In this document: positions 19,216 to 28,366 of the stretch, piece by piece
Layout: each line of letters opens with the position of its first letter
How positions within the stretch are numbered: position 1 is the first letter of the stretch
From: Dietzia sp. JS16-p6b
Lineage (GTDB): Bacteria > Actinomycetota > Actinomycetes > Mycobacteriales > Mycobacteriaceae
DNA: 64,000 bases
Reading direction: 5' to 3'
Assembly: GCF_003052165.1 (NCBI RefSeq)
Contig: NZ_CP024869.1
Location: 248,001-312,000, forward strand
Made by a program: the position numbers and the translations under genes
Notes under the pieces: model-generated
Seen by the model: the letters and a program-made list of their open reading frames with translations, nothing else
The model's database searches: none
What the model was told of the DNA's origin: nothing

Positions 19216-19766
19216 CCGAGATGACGTCCGGTGCCGGTCCGGCCCCGGTGGTGCTGCACGACGACGACCCGGGGGCCCGCCGCTACGCGGGGTGGTTGGC
19301 CGAGGAGTTCGAGACCCGCAGCTCCCATCACGATTCCGTGGATCCCGCCGAGCTCGTGGTGGCCGGGACGGTCGTGCTCGTGACGGGCATGCGTCCTGAC
19401 GGTGGTCTGGGTGGGTCGGCGTTCATCAAGGACAACTGGGAGGCCCTGGTGGAGGCCGGTCGCCGGGTCGCCGTCGTCATGGTGGGTCCCACCCCGGTCA
19501 CCGATGACGCACGGATAGACCTCATGTCCAGCGAGTTCTCCGCCGACCAGCTCCGCGACCTCAAATTGTTCCAGTTGCGCGGCGTGGTGACCCCTGACCA
19601 GCTCGGATTCCGCCAGCGCCTGGGGCTCAAGACCGCGTTGGCGGCTCTGCGACGGAAGGCGGACCGCACCCCGGAGGAGGAGTCGATGCTCGAACTGGGC
19701 GGGGTGGACCTCACGGACCGCCTGTCCCTCGGTCCGCTCCTGCGGTGGATCAGACGCGAGGCGTGA
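19212..19766 (+). CDS. Hypothetical protein, possibly flavodoxin-like
   Basis: A 184-residue protein of uncertain family. The central alternation of hydrophobic strands and helices (VVLVTGMRPDGG, then RRVAVVMVGPTPVTDDAR, then LFQLRGVVTPDQLG) recalls the flavodoxin-domain proteins related to HemG, but no clear flavin phosphate loop is visible. The C-terminus is helical. It begins at a GTG sharing 4 bases with the S4 protein's stop codon, so it is translationally coupled to that gene. Function unknown. Confidence 0.6.
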   Translation: MTEMTSGAGPAPVVLHDDDPGARRYAGWLAEEFETRSSHHDSVDPAELVVAGTVVLVTGMRPDGGLGGSAFIKDNWEALVEAGRRVAVVMVGPTPVTDDARIDLMSSEFSADQLRDLKLFQLRGVVTPDQLGFRQRLGLKTALAALRRKADRTPEEESMLELGGVDLTDRLSLGPLLRWIRREA

Positions 19767-19862
19767 ACTCTCCGGGGCGACCGACGCGGACCGTGATACC
19801 CGTTACACTGCGTGAGGACGGCCCCACGCCCGGGTGGGGTGCCTACCCGGAGGTTCCCTGAC

Positions 19863-20246
19863 ATGCGCACCACCATGCTCGCCGCGGCCTCGTCCGCCCT
19901 GATGGCGGCCGCCCTGGTCGTCGGCGCCGGATCGGCGGCGGCGGCGCCCGATGAACCGACGGGCCCGTTCTGCGTGTGGATCCAGACGCAGAACGGACTG
20001 CGCTGCATGTCGGTCGATCCGGCGACGATCGACGCGCTGGGGAGCCTGGGCTACGGTTCGTTCGGTACCGGCTCGCTGATGGATCTGCTGTCGACGCTCA
20101 TCAACACCGGCTCGGTCGTCCTGTCCGTGGACGTGCCCAACTCGACCGGCTCGTACGCGCCCGGGTCCCTGGGGAGCTACGGTCCGGAGGCCTCGATCGG
20201 CGAGCTCGCCGTGGGCTCCATCGGGTCCCTCGCGGGGGCGTCCTAG
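19863..20246 (+). CDS. Small exported Gly/Ser-rich protein (GSL family, member C)
   Basis: A 127-residue protein with a signal peptide (residues 1-28, cut after AGSAAAA). The mature chain starts with a short Cys-containing segment, FCVWIQTQNGLRCMSVD, whose two Cys could pair outside the cell. It continues with Gly/Ser/Leu repeats such as LGSLGYGSFGTGSL and APGSLGSYGPEAS. There is no anchor. GGAGG precedes the ATG by 8 bases. It shares composition and GSL triplets with the larger repeat proteins nearby. It is convergent with rraA, whose stop lies 17 bases beyond. Function unknown. Confidence 0.65.
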   Translation: MRTTMLAAASSALMAAALVVGAGSAAAAPDEPTGPFCVWIQTQNGLRCMSVDPATIDALGSLGYGSFGTGSLMDLLSTLINTGSVVLSVDVPNSTGSYAPGSLGSYGPEASIGELAVGSIGSLAGAS

Positions 20247-20262
20247 TCGAGGTCGGTGTGGG

Positions 20263-20745
20263 TCAGCGCACCACGATCCCGTCGGAATCCGCATAGAGCA
20301 TGTCGCCGGGGACGAAGTCGACCCCGCCGAAGCCCACCGTCACGTCGCGCTCCCCGGCTCCGGTCTTCGACGATTTCCGCGGATTCGTCCCGAGGGCCTT
20401 GCACCCGAAGTCCATCCCGCCGATGACCGCCGAGTCGCGGATCGCCCCGTGCACCACCACCCCGGCCCAGCCGTTGGACCGTCCGAGCTCGGCGATGAGG
20501 TCTCCGACGAGCGCGGTGTGCACGCTAGCGTCACCGTCGATCACCAGGACCCGGCCGTGTCCGGGTTCGCCCAGGACACTCTTGAGCAGTGCGTTGTCCT
20601 GGAAGCACCGGACGGTGGAGATCGGTCCGAAGAACTCGGTGCGCCCACCGAGGTCGAGGAACTGGGTGTCGCAACTGCGCACCCCCTCCCCGATCTCGTC
20701 GACGAGGTCGGCGGTGGGGACGAATCCGCTGGGGGTGTCGGTCAT
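20263..20745 (-). CDS. rraA: RraA-family protein (RNase E regulator / aldolase-like)
   Basis: A 160-residue protein of the RraA family. Proteobacterial RraA binds RNase E and slows RNA decay, while related proteins are 4-hydroxy-4-methyl-2-oxoglutarate aldolases. Family motifs are [19 protein letters not shown] near residue 66 and [20 protein letters not shown] near residue 96, followed by the [13 protein letters not shown] ending. Length is normal. Which role applies here cannot be told from the sequence. The gene is monocistronic. Confidence 0.9.
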   Translation of the reverse strand: MTDTPSGFVPTADLVDEIGEGVRSCDTQFLDLGGRTEFFGPISTVRCFQDNALLKSVLGEPGHGRVLVIDGDASVHTALVGDLIAELGRSNGWAGVVVHGAIRDSAVIGGMDFGCKALGTNPRKSSKTGAGERDVTVGFGGVDFVPGDMLYADSDGIVVR

Positions 20746-20878
20746 GGCTGGCCCTCCGGTCTGGTGTCGAGTTCCCTTCACGCTATCCCGCGACCCCGGC
20801 CCGGTGGACCTCAGCCGTGGGGGACAATGGCACCTGACGGTGTCACCGAGATCCCCCGAGACGGAGGAGGACCGATCC

Positions 20879-22045
20879 GTGGCCAAGTACGAGCTCCTGA
20901 TCCACGCCCGCCGCGCCGTGGTCGACGGCCGCATCCAGCAGGCCGCCGTGACGGTGGACGGAGGCGTGATCTCCTCCGTGCGCACGGGGTCCGAGGCGCG
21001 TGACGTCGGGTTGGCGGGTGACCACACCGTCGATCTCGGCGACGACATCGTACTGATGCCCGGTCTGGTCGACCCTCATGTGAGCACCGAGGACGTCGCG
21101 GTGGGAACCCGGTCGGCCGCCCTCGGGGGGATCACCTCGGTGGTCGACTACGGCACGAACGGCGACCCGGCGGCCACCACCGTGGAACAGGTCGACCGCT
21201 GGCACGAGGCCGTGGCCGGGGAGTCCTTCGTCGACGTGGGATTGTGGGGTGCCGCGGTGCCCGACAACCTGGGTCGGCTCGGCGCCCTGCTGGACCGGGG
21301 GGTTTTCGGCATCTCCGCGGTGGCGGAGGGCAAGGGTGTCGCGGGGACCCCCACCCTGACCGGCCGGGACCTGGTGGCGGCGGCCGAAGAGGTCGCCGGT
21401 CACGGCGGTCTGTTCGCGGCGGATGCCGGCATCGGGGACCTACCCGCCCTGCTGGACGTCTGTCGTGGGACCGGCGGCCGCCTGCATCTCCGGGCCCTCG
21501 CCGACCCCGAGGAGCTGCCACTCCTGCGCGCGGCCAAGGCGGAGGGTCTGCGGGTGACCGCCTCCACCAGCCCGCACCTGCTCGCCCTGGTCTCGGAGGT
21601 CACCCACGGGGGGACCGCCGGCGCCGAGCTGGACCCCCCGATCCGGGACGCCGCCACTCGCGAGCTCCTCTGGGACGCACTGCGAGACGGCACCATCGAC
21701 GCGATCGCCTCCGCCCGGCTCGGACTGTCGGTCGTGTGGACGGAGGCGCGGCGCAGGGGGTGCGATCTCGCGGACGTGGCCTGCTGGATGTCAGGGAGGA
21801 CGGCCGCGATCGTCGGGCTCGAGGACCGGGGGGAGATCCGGACGGGCCTGCGGGCCGACTTCGCGGCCGTCGCCGACGACGAGGCGTTCGTCGTCCTCCC
21901 CGGCGCCCGCGAGCTCGGATCGGCCGACGCGGTATATGCCCAGAGGGCACTGGCGGGAGTGGTGCGCTGGACCATGACCGACGGTCGCGTCGTCGATCCC
22001 CGATCCCTCGCCAGAGGCGCCGTCCTGTCCCGGCCCGGCACATGA
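20879..22045 (+). CDS. Degenerate dihydroorotase/allantoinase-like amidohydrolase
   Basis: A 388-residue protein with the overall layout of cyclic amidohydrolases: an N-terminal beta sandwich, a TIM-barrel core beginning at [10 protein letters not shown] near residue 62, and a C-terminal sandwich. The metal site looks broken. The usual D-x-H-x-H reads DPHVS, the carboxylated Lys of GFK appears as GIS in GVFGIS, and the late Asp of the ATDHAPH region is absent (IASARLGLS). It may therefore lack hydrolase activity or use another chemistry. GGAGGAGG precedes the GTG start. Its stop overlaps the cardiolipin synthase start by 4 bases, so the two are coupled. Confidence 0.75.
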   Translation: MAKYELLIHARRAVVDGRIQQAAVTVDGGVISSVRTGSEARDVGLAGDHTVDLGDDIVLMPGLVDPHVSTEDVAVGTRSAALGGITSVVDYGTNGDPAATTVEQVDRWHEAVAGESFVDVGLWGAAVPDNLGRLGALLDRGVFGISAVAEGKGVAGTPTLTGRDLVAAAEEVAGHGGLFAADAGIGDLPALLDVCRGTGGRLHLRALADPEELPLLRAAKAEGLRVTASTSPHLLALVSEVTHGGTAGAELDPPIRDAATRELLWDALRDGTIDAIASARLGLSVVWTEARRRGCDLADVACWMSGRTAAIVGLEDRGEIRTGLRADFAAVADDEAFVVLPGARELGSADAVYAQRALAGVVRWTMTDGRVVDPRSLARGAVLSRPGT

Positions 22046-23562
22046 ACCCCGTGGTCGAGCGACTGGCCTTCCTGCCGTTCCCGGCGGGTGTGACCTCGGC
22101 CCTGCTCATCACCGAGTACGCGCTCAAGATCCTGGCCCTGGGCATGGTCCCGGAGAACCGGCAACCGGCGTCCTCGCAGGCCTGGCTGCTGGTGATCCTG
22201 TTCATCCCGATCGTCGGGGTGCCGCTGTTCCTGCTGCTGGGCAACCCGTACATCACCGGACGACGACACATCATCCAGGCGGAGGCCAACAGGCTCTACG
22301 AGGAGGCCCTCGAGGACCAGCCCACGGTTCCGGACTCGGTGCGGGTGGATCCCGGCGTGCGGACCATCCTCGAGATGAACCGTACGCTCACGGCGATCCC
22401 CTGCATGTCAGGAGATTTCGTGGCGCTGCACTCGGACTACTCCGCGTCGCTGGCGGCGATGACGGCGGCGGTGCGGTCCGCCCGTGACCACGTGCACATC
22501 GAGTTCTACGCCCAGTCCTGGGATGACGAGACCGATGATTTCTTCGACGCCGCCGTCGAGGCCGCGGAGCGGGGGGTGGCGGTGCGGGTGCTGGTCGATC
22601 ACCTCGGTTCGTTGAGGTACCGGGGATTCGCGCTGCTCCGCCGGCGTCTGCGTCGCACCCCGGTCGAACTCCACCTCATGCTGCCGATCAACCCGTTCGT
22701 GGGCAGGTTCCGGCGGCCCGACCTCCGCAACCACCGCAAGATGCTCATCGTCGACGGAGACCGCGGGTTCATCGGTTCCCAGAACCTCATCGCCCGGAAT
22801 TACGGCAGTCCCCGCAACGCCCGGTTGGGGCGGGAGTGGGTGGACCTCATGATGGAGGTCCGGGGGGAGATCGTCCGCGCGATGGACGGGGTCTTCCTCG
22901 TGGACTGGTACTCCGAGTGCGGGGAGGTCATCGGCACGCTCGAGGAACTGTCCCGGGGACTACCGGTGGCGGCCGGTCGTCCTACGGGCGACCCGACCGC
23001 CGGCGACCCGGTCAGCGCGTTTCAGCTCGTCCCGTCCGGGCCCGGGTACCGCACGCAACCCAACCTGCGGATGTTCACCCAGCTCATCGGCCAGGCCGAG
23101 CATCGGATCAGGATCGTCAGTCCGTACTTCGTCCCGGACGAGGCGCTGCTCCACGCGGTGACGTCGGCGGCGTTCCGGGGTGTCGATGTGGAACTGTTCG
23201 TTCCCGAACACGCCGACCAGTTCCTGGTCCACCACGCCCAGCGCTCCTACTTCCGTGCGTTGCTCGAGGCCGGGGTCCGGATCAACAGGTTCCGCTCGCC
23301 CGCCGTGTTGCACACCAAGATGTTGCTGATCGACGACTTCACCGGGGTGGTGGGGTCGAGCAACATGGACCAGCGGTCGTTCAACCTGAACTTCGAGATC
23401 AGCCTGCTGGTCCTCGGCGGAGAGGCGGTGGCCGAGATGAACGAGGCGGTGGACGCCTACCTCGAGGACAGCACCTCTCTCGACCTGGAGACCTGGCAGC
23501 GCCGACCCTGGCCGGGGCGCTATGTGGACAACGTCGCGCGACTGAGTTCGGCGCTCCAGTAG
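22042..23562 (+). CDS. cls: Cardiolipin synthase (phospholipase D family)
   Basis: A 506-residue membrane enzyme that makes cardiolipin from phosphatidylglycerol-type lipids. Two N-terminal helices (about residues 13-33 and 52-70) are followed by two HKD domains. The first is NHRKMLIVDGDRGFIGSQN near residue 231; the second is LHTKMLLIDDFTGVVGSSN near residue 415. Order and length match bacterial Cls. It is translated from an ATG inside the stop of the amidohydrolase-like gene. Confidence 0.93.
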   Translation: MNPVVERLAFLPFPAGVTSALLITEYALKILALGMVPENRQPASSQAWLLVILFIPIVGVPLFLLLGNPYITGRRHIIQAEANRLYEEALEDQPTVPDSVRVDPGVRTILEMNRTLTAIPCMSGDFVALHSDYSASLAAMTAAVRSARDHVHIEFYAQSWDDETDDFFDAAVEAAERGVAVRVLVDHLGSLRYRGFALLRRRLRRTPVELHLMLPINPFVGRFRRPDLRNHRKMLIVDGDRGFIGSQNLIARNYGSPRNARLGREWVDLMMEVRGEIVRAMDGVFLVDWYSECGEVIGTLEELSRGLPVAAGRPTGDPTAGDPVSAFQLVPSGPGYRTQPNLRMFTQLIGQAEHRIRIVSPYFVPDEALLHAVTSAAFRGVDVELFVPEHADQFLVHHAQRSYFRALLEAGVRINRFRSPAVLHTKMLLIDDFTGVVGSSNMDQRSFNLNFEISLLVLGGEAVAEMNEAVDAYLEDSTSLDLETWQRRPWPGRYVDNVARLSSALQ

Positions 23563-23714
23563 ACCTGGGACCCGTCCGGCCGCGCGCCCGCCCCGGGTGT
23601 GTCCGTCCGGGCGGCCGGCCCGCGATGACACCCGGCCCAGGGGGCCGACCCTGTAGTAGTACGCTTTGCGTGCGTGGGCCGGAGGGCCCTGCTCGTGACG
23701 AGAGGCCAGCACAC

Positions 23715-24773
23715 ATGCCCCAGAACAGTGTTTCCGGACTCCGGGCGAGGCGCATCGGCGCGGTCGTCGCCGCAACCGCACTGGCGGCCGTCGGTATCCC
23801 GGCCGCGGCCCACGGGCAGGAGACCTCGGGCTCCGATTCCTCGTTGCCCACCCAGACCGGCAACAGCAGCGTCGACGGCCTCATCGGACTGATCCCCGAC
23901 GAGATCGTCATCGGGAACCCCGGCGTCGGGGCGGGATCCGAGGGGCTACGGGATCTCGGGAGCGGCGTCGTGCCGGACACCGCACTGTCCGTGGGTCAGG
24001 TCCTGGGCTCCGTGGCGCCCCTCGAGGCCCTGGGATCGGCGGGCGGGTCCGCGGCCGCCTCCGTGGCGTCCTCGGGAAGTCTGCCCGGTTCGGTGTACGT
24101 GAACCCGACCGGATCGCTCGGGTCGGGCACCATCGGACTCGGATCGCTTTCCATACCCGAGTACCTCTTCCCGGTACTCAGCGTGCAGCTGGCCGGCGGG
24201 TACTTCGCCGCCATGGCCGAGCGCCAGGAGGCCGGAGAGCTCTATCCGCATGAGTTGTCGTTCTGGCATGACGTGGTGGTGGGGTCGGCCGAGGCCGGCG
24301 GCGCCCTGGAGGACGCCGCTGCCGGGGCCGGGACAGAGCTGCCCGGCGGACTGGCCGGGAGCATCGACGCCGTCCAGCGCTCCGCGCTGCAGGATCCCGT
24401 CGAGGAGAACGAGCGGCGACGAGCCATCGCCGAGGCCGCCGCGGAGGCGGAGGCGGCTGACACTGCGGAGGCCACGGATGAGGCGGGGGCCGGCGACGGC
24501 ACCGTGACCGAGGGGCGCGCCGACGGCCGGGAACCCGCAGCCGGTATGCCCCCGTTGACCGACGCGGCAGAGGTGGACGAGTCCGCGATGCACCACCACG
24601 CGGTAGGGGTCGCCCGGGTTCCGGGGGAGCAGGCCCCGGGCACCGGACCCCAGGCCGCGGGCCCTGCGACCCTGGCCGCCACCGGCGCCGAGACGACGGC
24701 GATCGCCGGCCTGGCGACGGTGAGCCTGCTCGTGGGCGCCCTGTTGCTGGCGGGGTCGAGGCGCCGCGGCTGA
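23715..24773 (+). CDS. Sortase-type surface protein with LAATG signal (GSL family, member D)
   Basis: A 352-residue exported protein. The signal peptide spans residues 1-36 and probably ends near AAAHGQ. The first half is rich in Gly, Ser and Val with GSL triplets (GSLPGSVYVNPTGSLGSGT). The middle is a helical Ala/Glu-rich stretch near residues 228-265. The C-terminus is a sorting signal: LAATG, then a hydrophobic helix, then SRRRG. LAXTG tails are recognised by actinobacterial class E sortases, so the protein is probably linked to peptidoglycan; no sortase gene lies in this window. The middle region YPHELSFWHDVVVG could be a small folded domain of unknown family. Confidence 0.75.
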   Translation: MPQNSVSGLRARRIGAVVAATALAAVGIPAAAHGQETSGSDSSLPTQTGNSSVDGLIGLIPDEIVIGNPGVGAGSEGLRDLGSGVVPDTALSVGQVLGSVAPLEALGSAGGSAAASVASSGSLPGSVYVNPTGSLGSGTIGLGSLSIPEYLFPVLSVQLAGGYFAAMAERQEAGELYPHELSFWHDVVVGSAEAGGALEDAAAGAGTELPGGLAGSIDAVQRSALQDPVEENERRRAIAEAAAEAEAADTAEATDEAGAGDGTVTEGRADGREPAAGMPPLTDAAEVDESAMHHHAVGVARVPGEQAPGTGPQAAGPATLAATGAETTAIAGLATVSLLVGALLLAGSRRRG

Positions 24774-24844
24774 GCCGCGAGATCGGGCCGGCGGCTGAGC
24801 CGCGAGATCGGGCCGGCGGCTGAGCCGCGAGATCGGGCCGGCGG
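24770..24844. repeat. Three tandem 25-bp palindrome-bearing repeats after the surface-protein gene
   Basis: The 25-bp unit starts at 24770, 24795 and 24820, and the first bases of a fourth follow at 24845. Each junction contains GCGGCTGAGCCGC, a 6-bp inverted repeat around one base. The first copy includes the stop codon of the surface-protein gene. It could act as a terminator or a repeat-mediated mRNA stabiliser for that gene. Confidence 0.85.
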
Positions 24845-24873
24845 CTGAGCCTGTGGGGGTTCTCAGCCGCTGA

Positions 24874-25764
24874 TCACCGACCTGCGGCCATCTCCTCGCA
24901 CCGCTCCCACAGTGCTTGTGCGACCGCGCGGTCGTGCGAGGCACGGGTGGACTGCACGATCTTCGGGTAGCCGCTCAGTTCGCCGACACCGTCGGGGCCC
25001 ACGTACGCGCCACCGGGCACGGAGGGGACGGTGGCCGCGTACAGCTGGGGCAGGGCGCCCCGTTCGGCGGGCTGGACGAGGAACGGGATCTTCTCCGCGA
25101 TCCGCATCATCAGATCCTGGACCCGGCTGCCGCTGCGGTACTGGAGGTTGGTGGCCGAGTACCCGGGGTGCGCGGCCACCGCCTTGAGGGATGATCCGGT
25201 GGCGTCGAACCGGCGTTGCTGCTCGTAGGCGAGCATGACGCAGGCCAGCTTCGTGGCCGCGTAGACCCCCATCGGCGAGTACTTCTTGCGGGTCCAGTCG
25301 AGATCGTCCGGGTCCACCGTGCCCCGCTTGTGCATCATCGAACCGAGCCACACCACCCGGTCGGTGAGCACCGGCACGAGCTTCTCGGTGAGTGCGAAGT
25401 GGCCGAGCACGTTCACCCCGAACTGCATCTCGTGGCCCTGGGCCGTGCGGGACGGCGGGATGTTCATGAGCCCGGCGTTGTTGATCAGCACGTCGGGCCG
25501 GTGGTCCGCCAAGACCCGGGCCGCGGAGTGGACCGAGTCCAGGTCTGCCAGGTCGAGCTGGACGACCTCGGCACGATCGGGGTGGGCCAGTCCGGCCCGC
25601 GCGGCCTCGGCGCGGTCGGTGTCCCGGCACGCCATCAGGACCCGGGCGCCCGCCGCCGTGAGCGCCCGGGTGGACTCGAGCCCGAGGCCTGCGTTGGCGC
25701 CGGTGATGACGAAGGTCCGGCCCGTCTGGTCGGGGATGTCTGCGGTGGTCCATCGACTGGTCAT
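24874..25764 (-). CDS. Short-chain dehydrogenase/reductase
   Basis: A 296-residue SDR with the cofactor loop TGANAGLGLES near residue 20, NNAG near residue 95 and the catalytic pair YAATKLAC near residue 169. It resembles the WWOX/retinol-dehydrogenase-like SDRs used by actinobacteria on steroids or lipids; the substrate is unknown. TAGCCT 6 nt before the ATG indicates a leaderless start. A similar long frame on the same strand shifted by one base is only a shadow. Confidence 0.88.
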   Translation of the reverse strand: MTSRWTTADIPDQTGRTFVITGANAGLGLESTRALTAAGARVLMACRDTDRAEAARAGLAHPDRAEVVQLDLADLDSVHSAARVLADHRPDVLINNAGLMNIPPSRTAQGHEMQFGVNVLGHFALTEKLVPVLTDRVVWLGSMMHKRGTVDPDDLDWTRKKYSPMGVYAATKLACVMLAYEQQRRFDATGSSLKAVAAHPGYSATNLQYRSGSRVQDLMMRIAEKIPFLVQPAERGALPQLYAATVPSVPGGAYVGPDGVGELSGYPKIVQSTRASHDRAVAQALWERCEEMAAGR

Positions 25765-25879
25765 GCGCCCAGGCTACGCACGCGCCTCCCCGCGCCGGCC
25801 GGCTTGCGCGCCCGGAATGGACCGTTCGTGGCGCATGGTCGGTCGCATTCCGGGCGAACAGGCCGCATAACCGGGCGGG

Positions 25880-26674
25880 TCAGCCCCAGGTGGCGGCGTC
25901 GGGGTCCACGCCGTGCGCGCGGGCATCGGCCTCGACGGCGGCCTCGAGCCATTCGGTCAGTCCCGGCTCGAGGGAGTCGTACGTCTCGCTGAAGCGCGGG
26001 TCCTGGCGGTACATGCGGGCCAACAGCACCTGCATCGACCGCGAACAGTCGTAGAACGTCGCGATCGACGCCCGATGCCGCTCGACCAACCCCGCGGCCC
26101 GGGGCGAGGCCGGGTCGACGCCGGCCCGTTTCGCGGCGGCGAGGTCGGCGTTCAGCGCGTCCGTCTCCGCCTTGACCCGTCGCCAGTCCTCCTTCGACAT
26201 CCCCTTTGTCCGCTGCTGCGACTGCTCCCACTGCGGGGTGTCGCCCCACCGTCGCTCGGCCTCGGCCGGCCATTCCTCGTTCCAGTCGGTACCGAAGATC
26301 TCGGCACGATCCGAGGGGGTCAGTGGCGTGTTCACTGCGATCGCCTCCTTCAGGCGGTCTACTGCGGAGACCATCTCCTGCAGGTGAGAGATCCGCTCGA
26401 GGAGCAGCTCGCGCTGCCGGGACAGGTGGGCCGCCTCGTCGACGTCGGGGTCGTCGAGCAGCACACCGATCTGGGCCAGCGGAAGGCCGAGTTCGCGGTA
26501 GACCAGTATCCGGTGGATGCGCGCGACGTCGTCGTCGTCGTACACCCGGTAGTCCGACCACGTCCGGCCGCTGGCCGGTGCCAGCCCGATCCGGTCCCAG
26601 TGGTGCAGGGTCCGGATGCTCACGCCCACCAGTTCGGCGACCGCGCCCACGGTGAGGCCCTCGCTCCTCGTCAT
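25880..26674 (-). CDS. MerR-family regulator with TipAS-type effector domain
   Basis: A 264-residue transcription factor. Residues 7-75 are a MerR DNA-binding domain (VGAVAELVGVSIRTLHHWDR), followed by a coiled-coil dimerisation helix near residues 80-110. A TipAS-like helical domain follows, with FGTDWNEEWPAEAERRWGDT and ATFYDCSRSMQVLLARMY. The TipA family binds thiopeptide-like ligands and activates efflux genes; the ligand here is unknown. It is divergent from gabD2 with about 100 bp between, so it might act on that promoter. The start is the ATG of MTRSEG; an upstream in-frame ATG at 26701 is less likely. Confidence 0.85.
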   Translation of the reverse strand: MTRSEGLTVGAVAELVGVSIRTLHHWDRIGLAPASGRTWSDYRVYDDDDVARIHRILVYRELGLPLAQIGVLLDDPDVDEAAHLSRQRELLLERISHLQEMVSAVDRLKEAIAVNTPLTPSDRAEIFGTDWNEEWPAEAERRWGDTPQWEQSQQRTKGMSKEDWRRVKAETDALNADLAAAKRAGVDPASPRAAGLVERHRASIATFYDCSRSMQVLLARMYRQDPRFSETYDSLEPGLTEWLEAAVEADARAHGVDPDAATWG

Positions 26675-26776
26675 TCCTCCAGCATCTCTCACATCGGCCA
26701 CCCTGGGCCCTGACGCGACGTCAGGGTCAAGGGCCGGTCGGTACCGCGGGGGCTTACTCGTCGGTAATATCGGGGT

Positions 26777-28342
26777 ATGAGCCGACCCACATCACGTGTC
26801 TACGACCGACTGCGCGACCTTGTCGCGATCCCCGAGTTCCGCGCCGATCCGTCGAGTCGCGAGTCGACGGTGATCGAGGAGGTCTTCACCGGCACGCCGC
26901 TCGCCGAGATCCCGGCGGGGACCGCCGACGACGTGATGGCCGCGGTCGGACGGGCCCGGGCGGCCCAGGTGGCGTGGGCGGAGCGCGAGCCCGCGGATCG
27001 CGTCGCCGTTCTCAAGCGGTTCGCCTCCCTGGTCATGAGCAACCGCGACCAGCTCATGGACATCGTCCAGGCGGAGACCGGCAAGAGCCGGGCCTCGGCC
27101 CAGGAGGAGGTGCTGGACTGCCTCATCACCGCACGTCACTACGCCCGGACGGCCCCGGCGTTGCTCGCCCCCAAGCGGGTCCAGGGCATGCTCCCGGGCC
27201 TGACCAAGGCCGTGGTCCGGCGCCACCCCAAGGGTGTCGTGGGCGTGATCGCGCCGTGGAACTACCCGCTCAACCTCGCCGCCACCGATGCGCTGGCGGC
27301 ACTGGCCGCGGGTAACGCCGTGGTGATCAAGCCCGCCTCCATCACCCCGTTCTGTGCCCTCGCCGCGGCGGACATGTTGTACCGCGCAGGCCTGCCGCGC
27401 GACCTGTTCCAGGTGGTCCCCGGGTCGGGCCGCACCGTGGGCGGGGCGATCGTGGAGAACGTGGACTACCTCATGTTCACCGGCTCCACGGCCACTGGCC
27501 GGACGCTCGGTCGCCAGTGCGGCGAGCGTCTGATCGGCTTCTCCGCCGAACTCGGTGGCAAGAACGCCATGATCGTCGCGGAGGGCGCCGACCTCGACGA
27601 GGTCGCCGAGGTGGCCACCCGAGCCTTCTTCTCCAACTCCGGCCAGCTCTGCATCTCCGTGGAGAGGGTGTACGTGGAGAGGTCCGTCGCGCCCCAGCTC
27701 GTCGAGAAGCTCACCGCGCGGGTCCAGTCGATGAGCGTGGGCCCCGGGTACGACTTCGAGGCGGAGATGGGCAGCCTGATCTCCCGCGACCAGCTGGAGA
27801 CCGTGACCGCCCACGTCGACGACGCCGTGGCCAAGGGTGCCCGCGTCCTGGCCGGTGGCCGCCCCCGTCCGGACCTGGGTCCGCTCTTCTACGAACCGAC
27901 TCTCCTGGCGGACGTGCCCGAGGACGCCACCTGCTTCGGTGAGGAGACGTTCGGGCCGGTCGTGTCGATCTACCCGGTCGACTCGGTGGACGAGGCGGTG
28001 GCCAAGGCCAACGACACCGAGTACGGGCTCAACTCCTCGGTCTTCGCCGCGTCCGACGCGGAGGGCGAGGCGATCGCCGCCCGTCTGCGCACGGGCACCG
28101 TCAACGTCGGAGAGGGCTACGTGGCCGGATGGGGCTCGGTCGCGGGCCCGATGGGGGGCATGGGCGCCTCAGGGGTCGGTCGTCGACACGGCGACGAGGG
28201 CCTGCTCAAGTACACCGAGGCCCAGACCATCGCGACCCAGCGCGTCATGCACCTCGGTGGGCCGTCGTTCCTCCCCCGCAAGCAGTGGCACGCCGTCCTC
28301 GCCCCGGCGACCAACGCGATGCGTTTCCTGCCCGGGCGCTAG
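26777..28342 (+). CDS. gabD2: Succinate-semialdehyde dehydrogenase
   Basis: A 521-residue aldehyde dehydrogenase closest in layout to mycobacterial GabD2, which oxidises succinate semialdehyde to succinate with NADP. Visible motifs are VIAPWNYPLN near residue 157, FTGSTATGR near residue 235, the general base in ELGGKNAM near residue 259 and the catalytic Cys in NSGQLCISVERV near residue 293. TAATAT at 26765-26770 lies 6 nt before the ATG, giving a leaderless mRNA divergent from the TipA-like regulator. Confidence 0.88.
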   Translation: MSRPTSRVYDRLRDLVAIPEFRADPSSRESTVIEEVFTGTPLAEIPAGTADDVMAAVGRARAAQVAWAEREPADRVAVLKRFASLVMSNRDQLMDIVQAETGKSRASAQEEVLDCLITARHYARTAPALLAPKRVQGMLPGLTKAVVRRHPKGVVGVIAPWNYPLNLAATDALAALAAGNAVVIKPASITPFCALAAADMLYRAGLPRDLFQVVPGSGRTVGGAIVENVDYLMFTGSTATGRTLGRQCGERLIGFSAELGGKNAMIVAEGADLDEVAEVATRAFFSNSGQLCISVERVYVERSVAPQLVEKLTARVQSMSVGPGYDFEAEMGSLISRDQLETVTAHVDDAVAKGARVLAGGRPRPDLGPLFYEPTLLADVPEDATCFGEETFGPVVSIYPVDSVDEAVAKANDTEYGLNSSVFAASDAEGEAIAARLRTGTVNVGEGYVAGWGSVAGPMGGMGASGVGRRHGDEGLLKYTEAQTIATQRVMHLGGPSFLPRKQWHAVLAPATNAMRFLPGR

Positions 28343-28366
28343 GCGTCAGTGCAGCTGGTCCGCCCG

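Noticed and set aside
24863-25753. A 296-residue second frame over the SDR gene
   Set aside because: It is a one-base-shifted shadow lacking SDR motifs.
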